Assembly: GCF_012849055.1 (NCBI RefSeq)
Contig: NZ_CP051677.1
Coordinates: forward strand, 62,001-126,000
Direction of reading: 5' to 3'
DNA from: Spirosoma rhododendri
GTDB lineage: Bacteria; Bacteroidota; Bacteroidia; Cytophagales; Spirosomataceae
DNA: 64,000 bases
This document shows, piece after piece, positions 53,881 through 62,639 of this stretch. The notes below the pieces were generated by a model. The model searched no databases and was not told the origin of the DNA. It worked only from the letters and a program-made list of their open reading frames with translations. The translations under genes were made by a program, and so were the position numbers. Within the stretch, counting starts at the first letter, position 1, and each line of letters opens with the position of its first letter.

Positions 53881-56800
53881 ATGATTACTCAACGGCGACA
53901 GGAGCAAGCAGATACGACACCCGTTCGTCAGCATAAAATCCGTATCGTAACGGCGGCTTCGCTGTTCGACGGGCACGATGCGGCTATCAACCTGATGCGT
54001 CGGCTAATGCAGGCATCGGGGGCAGAAGTGATTCACCTGGGGCACAACCGGTCGGTAGCCGACATTGTCGACTGCGCTATTCAGGAAGACGTGCAGGGCA
54101 TCGCCATAACGAGCTATCAGGGCGGCCATCTAGAGTTTTTCAAATACATGCACGACCTGCTCAGCGAACGCGGAGCGGGACATATAAAGATTTTTGGCGG
54201 TGGGGGCGGCACCATCCTCCCGCGCGAAATCGAGGAACTACACGCCTACGGCATCACGCGCATCTATTCACCCGACGACGGTCGGTCGATGGGTTTACAG
54301 GGTATGATCGATGATCTGCTGAACCAGTGTGATTTCGCCCTTTCCCCTGCTGATACCGATACCATCGCCCGGCAAATCACCACCGCCGAAAATGACGGTC
54401 CGAAAACCAGTACCCACCGAAACCCAACAACTGATCGATGCCCCGTGCTGGGCATCACCGGCACCGGGGGCGCGGGTAAATCGTCGCTGATCGATGAGCT
54501 GGTACTGCATTACCTGCGGACCTTTCCCGACAAAACGCTGGCCATTATCTCGGTCGACCCGTCGAAGCGGAAAACGGGCGGGGCGCTTCTCGGCGACCGC
54601 ATCCGCATGAATGCCATCAACTCGCCGAGGGTATACATGCGGTCGCTGGCGACGCGGCAGTCGAACCTGGCGCTGAGCCGCTCGGTGCAGGACGCTATTG
54701 ACATCTGCCAGACGGGCGGGTTTGATTTGATTATCGTAGAGACGTCGGGCATCGGGCAGTCGGACACGGAGATTACCGAACATGCCGACAAGACACTGTA
54801 CGTGATGACGGCGGAATACGGTGCAGCTACGCAGCTCGAAAAAATCGACATGCTCGACTTTGCCGACGTCATCGCGATCAACAAATTCGATAAACGCGGC
54901 TCCGCCGATGCACTGCGCGACGTTCGGAAGCAATACCGACGCAACCACAACGACTGGGACACGCCCGACGACGAGTTACCCATCATTGGCACGATGGCGT
55001 CGCAATTCAACGACGCAGGCATGAACACCCTGTTCGCTCGGCTGATGGCGGTTCTCGGTGTTCGGTTTTCGGTACACAGTGAACACAGTATCGACGTGCC
55101 ACCCACCGTAAACCGAATATCAACTGCCGTAAACCCCATCATACCCCCGACCGGGTACGCTACCTGGCCGAGATTGTAGAAGAAAGCCGCCGGTACGACC
55201 GATTCGTCGACGAGCAGACAACGCTAGCCCGGCAACTATATCAGCTTGATGGGACGCTGGCGATGCTTTTACCCTCACCCCCGGCCCCTCTCCCAAAACA
55301 GGAGAGGGGAGCAGTACTCCCGCTAATTCCCCCCTCTCCCGTTTTGGGCGGTCCGCCGTCGCGGGAGGGGCCGGGGGTGAGGGCGACGAGGGAAACCCTC
55401 GAACAACTCCGCGCGCAGCTCGACGCCCGGATGCATCCCGACTGCCGGGCTTTGCTGGCGCAGTGGCCTGCTATGCAAACGCGCTACACAGCTGATTTCT
55501 ACGAATTTACTGTTCGGAACAAGACCATCCGGCAACCGCTGTATACCGAAACCCTGTCGCATTTGCGCGTTCCGAAAGTGAGCCTGCCCAAATACCACGA
55601 CTTGGGCGACGTACTGCGCTGGCTGCTGACCGAAAACGTGCCGGGCGAATTCCCGTACACGGCGGGGGTGTTTCCGCTCAAACGGGAAGGTGAAGATCCG
55701 ACGCGGATGTTTGCGGGCGAAGGCGGTCCCGAACGTACCAATCGCCGGTTCCACTACGTCTCGAAAGGTCAACCCGCCAAACGCTTGTCAACAGCTTTCG
55801 ATTCGGTGACGCTCTACGGTGAAGACCCTGCCCTCCGCCCGACATCTTTGGTAAAGTTGGCAATTCCGGCGTCAGCGTTTGTACGCTCGACGACGCCAAA
55901 AAACTCTATTCCGGCTTCGACCTCTGCGATCCAGCCACGTCGGTGTCCATGACCATCAACGGCCCCGCTCCCATTCTACTGGCCTTCTTCCTCAACGCAG
56001 CCATTGACCAGCAGTGTGAGAAGTGGTTACGGGAGAATGTAAATTCCCTCACCCCCAGCCCCTCTCCCAAAACGGGAGAGGGGAGCAGTACTCCCGCTAA
56101 TTCCCCCTCTCCCAAAACGGGAGAGGGGCCGGGGCGGTCGGCCGCTGCCGTGAGGGGATGGACGAAGAAAAGGGTAACGCCCACTACAACGGCCCCCTAC
56201 CCGATAATAACAACGGACTTGGCCTGCAACTACTCGGCACAACGGGCGACCGGGTCGTACCGCGCGAGGTCTATGAGCAAATCAAAGCCGATACGCTGCA
56301 ACGGGTGCGCGGAACGGTACAGGCCGACATTCTGAAGGAAGATCAGGCGCAGAACACCTGCATTTTCTCGACGGAATTTGCCCTGCGGATGATGGGCGAT
56401 ATTCAGCAGTATTTCACCGACCACCGGGTGCAGAACTTTTATTCGGTGTCCATTTCCGGGTACCACATCGCCGAAGCCGGAGCCAACCCGATTTCGCAAC
56501 TTGCCTTTACGCTATCGAACGGCTTTACGTTCGTAGAATACTACCTGAGCCGGGGCATGCGCATCGATGACTTTGCGCCTAACCTATCGTTCTTTTTCTC
56601 GAATGGTATGGACCCGGAGTATACCGTGATGGGTCGGGTGGCGCGTCGGATTTGGGCCAAGGCCATGCGGAACCGGTACGGGGCCAACGAGCGGTCGCAG
56701 AAACTCAAATACCACATTCAGACCTCGGGGCGAAGTTTGCACGCGCAGGAAATCGGCTTCAACGACATCCGCACGACCCTACAGGCGCTGCTCGCTGTGT

Positions 56801-57408
56801 ATGATAACTGTAACTCGCTGCATACCAACGCCTACGACGAAGCCATTACCACGCCCACGGAAGAGTCGGTGCGCCGGGCGATGGCAATTCAGCTGATTAT
56901 CAACCGTGAATTTGGGTTGACCAAAAACGAAAATCCGTTGCAGGGCTCATTCGTTGTGGAAGAATTGACCGATCTGGTGGAGGAAGCCGTGTACCAGGAG
57001 TTTCTGGCGATCAATGAGCGGGGCGGTGTACTGGGCGCTATGGAACGAATGTATCAGCGCAGCAAGATTCAGGAGGAGTCGATGTACTACGAGACGCTGA
57101 AACACAACGGCCAACTGCCTATCGTCGGCGTCAACACCTTCCTCGACCCGGCTGGCTCCCCTACCCTGACACCCGCCGAAGTTATCCGCTCGACCGACGA
57201 CGAGAAACGGTATCAGGTCGACAGTTGCCGGGCGTTTCAGGAGCGCAATCAGGAAGCCGCAGCAACGGCCATCGCCCAGCTTCAACAGGCGGCTTTAACC
57301 GGTGACAACATTTTCGAGAGCCTGATGGAAGCCGCCAAGGTGTGTTCGCTGGGTCAGCTCACCCACGCCCTCTACGCCGTCGGCGGGCAGTACCGGCGGA
57401 ACATGTAG
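53881..57408 (+). CDS. icmF: Fused isobutyryl-CoA mutase IcmF, interrupted by two palindromic inserts and three frameshifts as sequenced
   Basis: One protein split over frames 53881-55179, about 55141-55840, about 55841-56155 and about 56150-57408. Order: B12-binding domain ([17 protein letters not shown]), MeaI-type GTPase ([36 protein letters not shown]), then the mutase barrel ([75 protein letters not shown]) ending GGQYRRNM. It interconverts isobutyryl- and n-butyryl-CoA. Missing bases are likely in the runs at 55144-55148, 55838-55840 and 56154-56157. Two 112-base palindromes sit inside it with the frame open. GTPase, B12 and active-site segments are intact. Confidence 0.88.
55272..55383. 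repeat. CTCACCCCC-type palindromic element inside icmF (copy 1)
   Basis: About 112 bases with complementary ends (CCCTCACCCCCGGCCCCTC ... GGGGCCGGGGGTGAGGG), an internal CTCTCCCAAAACAGGAGAGG stem and the core AGCAGTACTCCCGCTAATTCC shared with copy 2. Translated in the icmF frame it reads [14 protein letters not shown]... and REGPGVR without a stop. It lies between the GTPase and mutase domains. Confidence 0.85.
56046..56156. repeat. CTCACCCCC-type palindromic element inside icmF (copy 2)
   Basis: About 111 bases with the same left end, CTCTCCCAAAACGGGAGAGG stems (twice) and the same AGCAGTACTCCCGCTAATTCC core as copy 1. The right end is diverged (GGCCGGGGCGG...GTGAGGG). In the local frame it codes [20 protein letters not shown]... 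with no stop. It lies in a variable loop of the mutase domain. Confidence 0.85.
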
Positions 57409-57503
57409 GTTTAATGTCTAAGGTCTAACGTTTAAGGTTGTTGGCTACCGCCGAGATTGTCTCCGTGCCAACAACCTTAAACGTTAGACCTTAGACATTA
57501 AAC
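57409..57503. repeat. A+T-type inverted repeat with perfect 37-bp arms after icmF
   Basis: Arms 57409-57445 and 57467-57503 are exact complements (GTTTAATGTCTAAGGTCTAA...) with a 21-nt spacer, starting directly after the icmF stop codon. The clearest member of the family. Confidence 0.9.
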
Positions 57504-57610
57504 TCAAAAAACAGAGGGCCAGTACCGATGCCGTCAAAAAGTACCCAACCATCGACGCATAACTTGAAGACTGGCACCCCTGTCGCACTATACGGCGGGC
57601 AAAAATTTGA

Positions 57611-57991
57611 TTAGCAATGAGCGTGCGTGGTGCGGCCCTGCCGGATGTTAATCAGGTGCGTCACAACCAGCCCCGCTGATGCGGCATAGGCTACATACTC
57701 GAATAGTTCGCTCTGGCCTTCCAGCAACAGACCAACGGCAAACAGGGCCAGAAAACCCCCTAATGCCCACCGAATCAAGCCCGTCGCACACCGTGCCGCC
57801 GACCATACGGCGATAACGTTGATACCAATGAACAGATAATCGAGACTCAGAAAACCGACCCGCAGCGACTCGTAGTTGAGCAGTGCCGACGTCATTACCA
57901 GTACGGGCGTCAGCAGGCAGTGGATAATGCACAATACGGAGCCGGTAATACCGACGTAATCGGCGCGGTGGCGGGATAGCAGCTGATTCAT
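57611..57991 (-). CDS. MerC domain-containing membrane protein
   Basis: 126 residues, four membrane helices. The MerC signature cysteines are Cys21 and Cys25 in VLCIIHCLLTP, and the C-terminus ends in His/Cys (TTHAHC), a metal-ligand pattern. MerC imports mercury in classical mer operons, but in Bacteroidota the family is common outside mer loci and is often linked to zinc homeostasis. No other mer gene is near. A strong palindromic operator overlaps its promoter, which supports metal control by a Fur-family repressor. Confidence 0.83.
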   Translation of the reverse strand: MNQLLSRHRADYVGITGSVLCIIHCLLTPVLVMTSALLNYESLRVGFLSLDYLFIGINVIAVWSAARCATGLIRWALGGFLALFAVGLLLEGQSELFEYVAYAASAGLVVTHLINIRQGRTTHAHC

Positions 57992-58010
57992 AGCAAGCGT
58001 AGTAACAACG

Positions 58011-58054
58011 CAAAGGTATTAGTGAAATTGAATATTTGCAACAATGTTGCAAAT
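58011..58054 (-). promoter_or_regulatory. Promoter with overlapping Zur/Fur-like operator for the MerC gene
   Basis: A perfect palindrome with 9-bp arms, ATTTGCAAC-AAT-GTTGCAAAT, lies at 58034-58054. On the minus strand TTG within it (58039-58041) is 20 bases from TACCTTTG (58011-58018), which matches the Bacteroidota -33/-7 promoter, and the MerC ATG follows 20 bases later. A repressor bound to the palindrome would cover the -33 element. The TTGCAAC...GTTGCAA form resembles zinc-uptake-repressor boxes; the regulator itself is not in the window. Confidence 0.75.
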
Positions 58055-58101
58055 TAGAGATTCCTCGCTGTGCTATGAACTGCCGTAAGCTGTATGTCTT
58101 T

Positions 58102-58233
58102 TTGTCCCCGGCAGCTTCCAGCCGCTCGGCGGTCCGATGTCGGAGCCGTCAGGCTAAAATGGACTTAGCCCGATTAGCCGCTATCGCGGCTCCGACATCG
58201 GACCGCCGAGCGGCTGGAAGCTGCCGGGGACAA
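58102..58233. repeat. G+C-rich palindromic element with perfect 47-bp arms
   Basis: Arms 58102-58148 and 58187-58233 are exact complements (TTGTCCCCGGCAGCTTCCAG...). The 38-nt spacer carries a further GGCTAA...TTAGCC pair. A second, shortened copy lies at 46124-46236 in the opposite orientation, so this is a dispersed family. It lies between the MerC gene and the transporter gene. Confidence 0.88.
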
Positions 58234-58284
58234 TCCGTAAACCGTATACCGAAAACCGTACTCCGCAAATCGCGTTAGTACTGT

Positions 58285-59313
58285 ATGGCAAAAACCTCCC
58301 TTGCAACTTTACTCGGCCGCGTCGGACTCGACTGGTTTCTGCTGGCGCTACTGGCGATGATCGGGCTGGCCCGGCTTTGGCCCGAACCCGGCATTCAGAC
58401 CGGACCGCTGTCGCTGTCGGCCTTTACCAACTACGGCGTTTCGCTGATTTTCTTTTTGTATGGCCTTCGGCTCAATTTCGATCAGCTAAAAGTTGGCCTG
58501 CGCAATTACCGGCTCCACCTGCTCATTCACCTGACAACCTTTATTTTGTTTCCGCTACTGATTTTGGGCATACGTGCCTTGCTGGTCACGCCGGAAACGA
58601 CGTTGCTTTGGTTGGGCGTATTTTACGTTGCGGCCCTGCCTTCTACCGTTTCCTCGTCGGTTGTCATGGTATCGATTGCCAACGGCAACGTTCCGGCGGC
58701 TATTTTCAACGCCAGTATCTCCAGTCTGATTGGCGTATTCGTCACCCCGATCTGGATGAGTGCATTACTCAGCGCCGGTAGCGGTCAGTTTGACCTGGAA
58801 GGCATCATTCTGAAGCTGACCATTCAGGTCATCGTGCCGGTGGTGCTGGGGCTGTTGCTGAACAAACAGCTAGGCTGGTTTGCTGAAAAATACAAAGGTG
58901 CCCTCCGCTATTTCGATCAGATCACGATTCTGCTCATCGTTTACACAGCCTTCTGCGAATCGTTTGCTCAGAACCTGTTTCGCAACCTGTCGGTAACCGA
59001 TTTTGTGCTGCTGGCAGTGGGGATGCTCGCGCTGTTTTTCTTCGTGTTTGGCTTTATCACCGTCATCAGTCGGTGGCTGCATTTCAGCCGCGAGGATCGC
59101 ATTACGGCACTGTTCTGCGGGTCGAAAAAATCGCTGGTGCAGGGTAGCGTAATGGCAAAAGTGCTGTTTCCGGGCAGTGCTGCTGGAGTCGTGCTGCTGC
59201 CGATCATGATGTACCACGCCCTGCAACTGATCGTAGCCAGCATTCTGGCGAAGGCAATGGCCAACTGGAAACCCAGTCCGCAGGCAGTACACGACGACTC
59301 ACCCACCCGCTGA
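58285..59313 (+). CDS. Bile acid:sodium symporter-like (SBF-like, CPA superfamily) transporter
   Basis: 342 residues, about ten membrane helices. SBF-like family marks: GVSLIFFLYGLRLNFDQL, FYVAALPSTVSSSVVMVSIANGNVPAAIFNASISSLIGVF (crossover motif with Asn and Ser), and FCGSKKSLVQGSVMAKVLF. The substrate is unknown; relatives move organic anions with sodium. It lies directly after the 58102-58233 element, facing away from the MerC gene. Confidence 0.87.
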   Translation: MAKTSLATLLGRVGLDWFLLALLAMIGLARLWPEPGIQTGPLSLSAFTNYGVSLIFFLYGLRLNFDQLKVGLRNYRLHLLIHLTTFILFPLLILGIRALLVTPETTLLWLGVFYVAALPSTVSSSVVMVSIANGNVPAAIFNASISSLIGVFVTPIWMSALLSAGSGQFDLEGIILKLTIQVIVPVVLGLLLNKQLGWFAEKYKGALRYFDQITILLIVYTAFCESFAQNLFRNLSVTDFVLLAVGMLALFFFVFGFITVISRWLHFSREDRITALFCGSKKSLVQGSVMAKVLFPGSAAGVVLLPIMMYHALQLIVASILAKAMANWKPSPQAVHDDSPTR

Positions 59314-59423
59314 CGCCATTCGACCCGTAAAAAAGCCTGTTCTGCGGCTATTTCACCAGTTCGATTAAACGCAGCAGCGTTGAGCTACTCTAACCGTCAG
59401 TTAACCATCACTTACCAACTGAC

Positions 59424-59845
59424 ATGAAAAAGACACTCATTGCCGCCTTTGCGCTTTTCGTTCTGACCGCCGGTAGCAGCATGGCGCAACGCGTTTACCA
59501 GCGCCCGTTCGACAACCGCCCCCCGCTTATGGCAATCAGGGGTATGGGAATCAACAGTACCCCAACAACCCAAATGATGAGTTCCGCGACGAACTAAAAA
59601 TCGAGCGGCTCGACGCGCTGGTCGGTCTATCGCGTCGGCAGGAGAAGCAGTTGCACCGCATCGAAGACAACTACGACAACCTGTTTGCCACCTCGCGCTT
59701 TACCCCCGACGGACTCCGGCAGGCCCGCGCCCGCAAGCGCGATGAGATGCTGTCGGTGCTGAACCGCTCGCAGCGTGAACGCCTGTTTGCCGCCCAGCAA
59801 AACAACCGCCCCAACCGCCCCGGCGGTTTCTACGGACGGAGATAG
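59424..59845 (+). CDS. Small secreted protein of unknown function, frameshifted as sequenced
   Basis: About 140 residues from ATG 59424. A signal peptide (MKKTLIAAFALFVLTAGSSMAQ) is followed by RVYQRPFDNRPP. The frame then fails; one extra C in the six-C run at 59519-59524 gives AYGNQGYGNQQYPNNPNDEFRDELKIERLD and joins the frame that ends at 59845. The mature part is charged and helical (LVGLSRRQEKQLHRIEDNYDNL, QARARKRDEMLSVLNRSQRERLF), like small periplasmic helical proteins of Cytophagales. Not otherwise recognised. Confidence 0.65.
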
Positions 59846-59850
59846 TCGCC

Positions 59851-59927
59851 AGGTTCAAGGTTTGTGGTTTAATGGTCAAGGTTTCTGCGATGATAACTTT
59901 AAACATTAAACCACAAACCTTAAACCC
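59851..59927. repeat. A+T-type inverted repeat before the GH1 gene
   Basis: Arms 59851-59883 and 59895-59927 pair over AAGGTTTGTGGTTTAATG with a 11-nt spacer. It ends 6 bases before TACCTTTG (59934-59941), which overlaps the start of the GH1 frame. Confidence 0.8.
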
Positions 59928-59938
59928 AACAACTACCT

Positions 59939-61390
59939 TTGCCCCACCATTCCTGGGATGTTTTGACTACTCAACCGCGCTTATCCGACGCCGATTCGGC
60001 ACTCGTTTCTCGGGCTGTATTCGGCCCTGACTTTATCTGGGGAACGGCAACAGCCGCCTACCAAATCGAGGGAGCTGTCGACCGCGACGGGCGTAGCCCG
60101 TCAATCTGGGATACGTTCAGTCATCAGCGCGGCAAAATCAAAACCGGCGAACACGGCGACATTGCCTGCGAATTTTACGACCGCTACGAAGACGACCTGC
60201 GGCTGCACAAAGCCCTCGGCTTTCCCCATTTTCGCTTCTCAATAGCCTGGTCGCGCATTCTGCCCGATGGACTGGGACCGCAACACGGTGGCCAAATCAA
60301 CGATGCCGGACTGGCTTTTTACGACCGACTCATCGACCACTGCCTGTCGCTGGGCCTGACGCCCTGGATCACGCTCTACCACTGGGATTTACCGCAGGTA
60401 CTGGAAAACCTCGGCGGCTGGCCCAACCGCAAAATCGTCGACTGGTTCGCCGATTACGTTGATGTGTGCACGAAAGCCTTTGGCCACAAAGTCAAACACT
60501 GGATTATTCTCAACGAACCCCTAGCGTCGTCGGTGCTGGGGTATTTTACGGGAACGCACGCACCCGGCCGACGGAGCCTGCGCGCGTTGCTGCCCAGCAT
60601 TCACCACACGGCACTGGCTCAGGCGGAAGGAGGTCGGGTAGTCCGGCGCAACGTACCCGACGCGCATGTCGGCACCACGTTTTCCTGTTCCCCCGTCGAT
60701 CCGTACACCGACTCTGCCCGCGACCGGGCCGCAGCCAAACGCGTCGACGCGCTGCTGAATCGGCTCTTCATCGAACCCGCGCTGGGGCTGGGTTATCCGA
60801 CCGACGAGCTGTCGTTTCTAGGTGGCATTTTTAAGAAACACGCCCAACCCGGCGACCTGGAAAAGCTGGCCTTCGACTTCGATTTTATCGGACTGCAACA
60901 CTACTTCCGCGTGGTAGTCGAGCACTCCTATTTCGTACCGTATATCTGGGCGAAAGATATTTCTCCGCTGAGTCGGGGGGTGCAGACGATTACCGAGATG
61001 GGTTGGGAGGTCAACCCCGACAGTTTGTACCGGGTCATTCAGCAGTTCAGGCAGTACGAGGGCATTCGCAAACTGTACATTACCGAGAGCGGCTCAGCCT
61101 TCTACGATACCGTGCAACAAGGCCGCGTGCACGACCCACAACGTATCACTTACCATCAGGACTATCTGCAAAGCGTGCTGCGGGCTAAGGAAAACGGCTT
61201 TTCGGTCGACGGCTACTTCGTCTGGACCTTTCTCGACAATTTCGAATGGGCGGAAGGATACCGCCCCCGCTTCGGACTGGTCTACGTCGATTTTCGCACC
61301 CAGCAACGCATCGTAAAAGATTCCGGCCACTGGTTTCAGCAACTCCTCACCGACCCCGTCGACTGGTCGGCACACGCTCAGGCTCACTAA
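59939..61390 (+). CDS. GH1 family beta-glucosidase
   Basis: 483 residues. N-terminal FGPDFIWGTATAAYQIEGAVDRDGR, acid/base Glu in HWIILNEPLAS and nucleophile Glu in LYITESGSAFY, with FVWTFLDNFEWAEGY at the aglycone side. It hydrolyses beta-glucosides or related short oligosaccharides; no signal peptide, so it is cytoplasmic. The frame opens at TTG 59939, which overlaps a TACCTTTG -7 element, so TTG 59963 or another downstream start may be the real one. Converges with the OMP gene, 3 bases apart. Confidence 0.92.
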   Translation: MPHHSWDVLTTQPRLSDADSALVSRAVFGPDFIWGTATAAYQIEGAVDRDGRSPSIWDTFSHQRGKIKTGEHGDIACEFYDRYEDDLRLHKALGFPHFRFSIAWSRILPDGLGPQHGGQINDAGLAFYDRLIDHCLSLGLTPWITLYHWDLPQVLENLGGWPNRKIVDWFADYVDVCTKAFGHKVKHWIILNEPLASSVLGYFTGTHAPGRRSLRALLPSIHHTALAQAEGGRVVRRNVPDAHVGTTFSCSPVDPYTDSARDRAAAKRVDALLNRLFIEPALGLGYPTDELSFLGGIFKKHAQPGDLEKLAFDFDFIGLQHYFRVVVEHSYFVPYIWAKDISPLSRGVQTITEMGWEVNPDSLYRVIQQFRQYEGIRKLYITESGSAFYDTVQQGRVHDPQRITYHQDYLQSVLRAKENGFSVDGYFVWTFLDNFEWAEGYRPRFGLVYVDFRTQQRIVKDSGHWFQQLLTDPVDWSAHAQAH

Positions 61391-61393
61391 CCA

Positions 61394-62092
61394 TCAGCCC
61401 CGACGACCGAAACGATAGCTTATCCCGGCCCGCCAATACTGGCTGTATACCTGCGTAGCATCGGAGCGGGAACTGGGCGTGTAGCTAAGTGCTCCCAGCG
61501 AATAGCCCACGTTCAGGCCAAATGACCGGTAATAACCCGTCAGGTTTACACGGGGCCGCACATCAACAGTTGGCATATTGTAGTCGACAGCTGTGATGTA
61601 TCCTCCAGGCGTGTTATCACTGTCGAGCAGTATCGAACCGGTACTGGCCACTCCGTACGCTAGATCGACTCCCGCAGTTAAGTCAAGGCCGCCCCTTATG
61701 GTTCCAAATCGCTTCCCCACAAACGGATGCAGATTGACGTACTGGTTGCGCAGACGGACGTTACCATTGGCCGGATTACTGGTAAAATCGCCATTGACGT
61801 ATAGAATGGCCGCTCGGCTCGTCAGTGATTCGTATCCCGCCTGAACACCCAGCACCAGACCCGATCGGCTCGTTTGCTGCCATTGCCCGGTCAGACCGTA
61901 GCTTAGTCCGCTGTGTCGACCGTACGGACTCATCACTCCCGGTGCCATCAGTAGTATTCCCGTTTGCGACACCGCCCCCGATCCCCGAAAGGAAAACAGC
62001 CCACTACCCGCCTGTACGCTGAATTCGCTGTGTTGCCCCTGTGCAACACCGAGACCCATTACCCAAAACAGTACCAATAGAATTCGTTGCAT
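61394..62092 (-). CDS. Outer-membrane beta-barrel protein
   Basis: 232 residues from ATG 62092 (MQRILLVLFWVMGLGVAQGQ signal peptide); the frame opens at 62158 without similarity. The mature protein has alternating beta strands with aromatic ends (SYGLTGQWQQTSRSGLVLGVQAGYESL, GGLDLTAGVDLAYG, FGLNVGYSLGALSYT) and a terminal strand RAGISYRFGRRG. It fits the small OmpW/PorT-like barrels common in Cytophagales. No specific function. Confidence 0.78.
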   Translation of the reverse strand: MQRILLVLFWVMGLGVAQGQHSEFSVQAGSGLFSFRGSGAVSQTGILLMAPGVMSPYGRHSGLSYGLTGQWQQTSRSGLVLGVQAGYESLTSRAAILYVNGDFTSNPANGNVRLRNQYVNLHPFVGKRFGTIRGGLDLTAGVDLAYGVASTGSILLDSDNTPGGYITAVDYNMPTVDVRPRVNLTGYYRSFGLNVGYSLGALSYTPSSRSDATQVYSQYWRAGISYRFGRRG

Positions 62093-62172
62093 GTGGTGCA
62101 GTTTTTCTGGTTTATACCAACATCTTTCACAAACGTCGGGTTGAGCAACCAATACCAAGTCAACTTGACGTT

Positions 62173-62574
62173 ATGCAATATCCTGAATTTATTCACGAAG
62201 CAAAAGCCGCCCTTGGCGTTCAGTCGGAGGGCGAAGTCATTGACATCACCCGCGCCTTTCTCCACACGCTGACGGCGCACCTGGCCGGCAACGCTGCCGA
62301 CAATCTGGGCGCGCAACTACCCGCCCCCCTGCTCGACATCATCCGCGAAGTATCGCCCGAAGACCGCGATCAGGGCGAGCGGTTCAAACTCACAGAGTTC
62401 TACCAGCGCGTCGCCGACAAACTGGGCGTCGATGCGGCCACCGGTGAGCGCCACACGAAGCAGTTCATGACCGTATTCCGGTCGATGGTGACGGAGGGCG
62501 AACTGCACAAGATAAAAATCACGCTGTCGGATGATTATGCTCCGCTGTTCGACGGTGCCGTAACGACAAATTAG
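62173..62574 (+). CDS. DUF2267 domain protein
   Basis: 133 residues from ATG 62173 (MQYPEFIHEAKAALG); the frame opens at 62041 inside the divergent gene. DUF2267 pattern: AFLHTLTAHLAGNAADNLGAQLPAPLLDII, EFYQRVADKLGV and FRSMVTEGELHKIKITLSDDYAPLF. A small helical cytoplasmic protein of unknown role. It is closed by the hairpin at 62584-62617. Confidence 0.82.
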   Translation: MQYPEFIHEAKAALGVQSEGEVIDITRAFLHTLTAHLAGNAADNLGAQLPAPLLDIIREVSPEDRDQGERFKLTEFYQRVADKLGVDAATGERHTKQFMTVFRSMVTEGELHKIKITLSDDYAPLFDGAVTTN

Positions 62575-62583
62575 CACCCAATT

Positions 62584-62617
62584 GCTCCTGAAAGGGTTAC
62601 ACAACCCTTTCAGGAGC
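62584..62617. terminator. Hairpin between the DUF2267 and CoA-transferase genes
   Basis: Perfect 15-bp stem (62584-62598 with 62603-62617, GCTCCTGAAAGGGTT and complement) with a 4-nt loop, 10 bases past the stop. Confidence 0.75.
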
Positions 62618-62639
62618 TGATTATCAGTACGTCAACATT

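Noticed and set aside
57611-57991. Mercury-resistance operon
   Set aside because: Only a MerC-like protein is present, with no merR, merA, merT or merP; the operator suggests another metal.
59939-59963. TTG at 59939 as certain start of the GH1 gene
   Set aside because: It overlaps a TACCTTTG promoter-type element, so a downstream start is possible; kept as the frame opening only.
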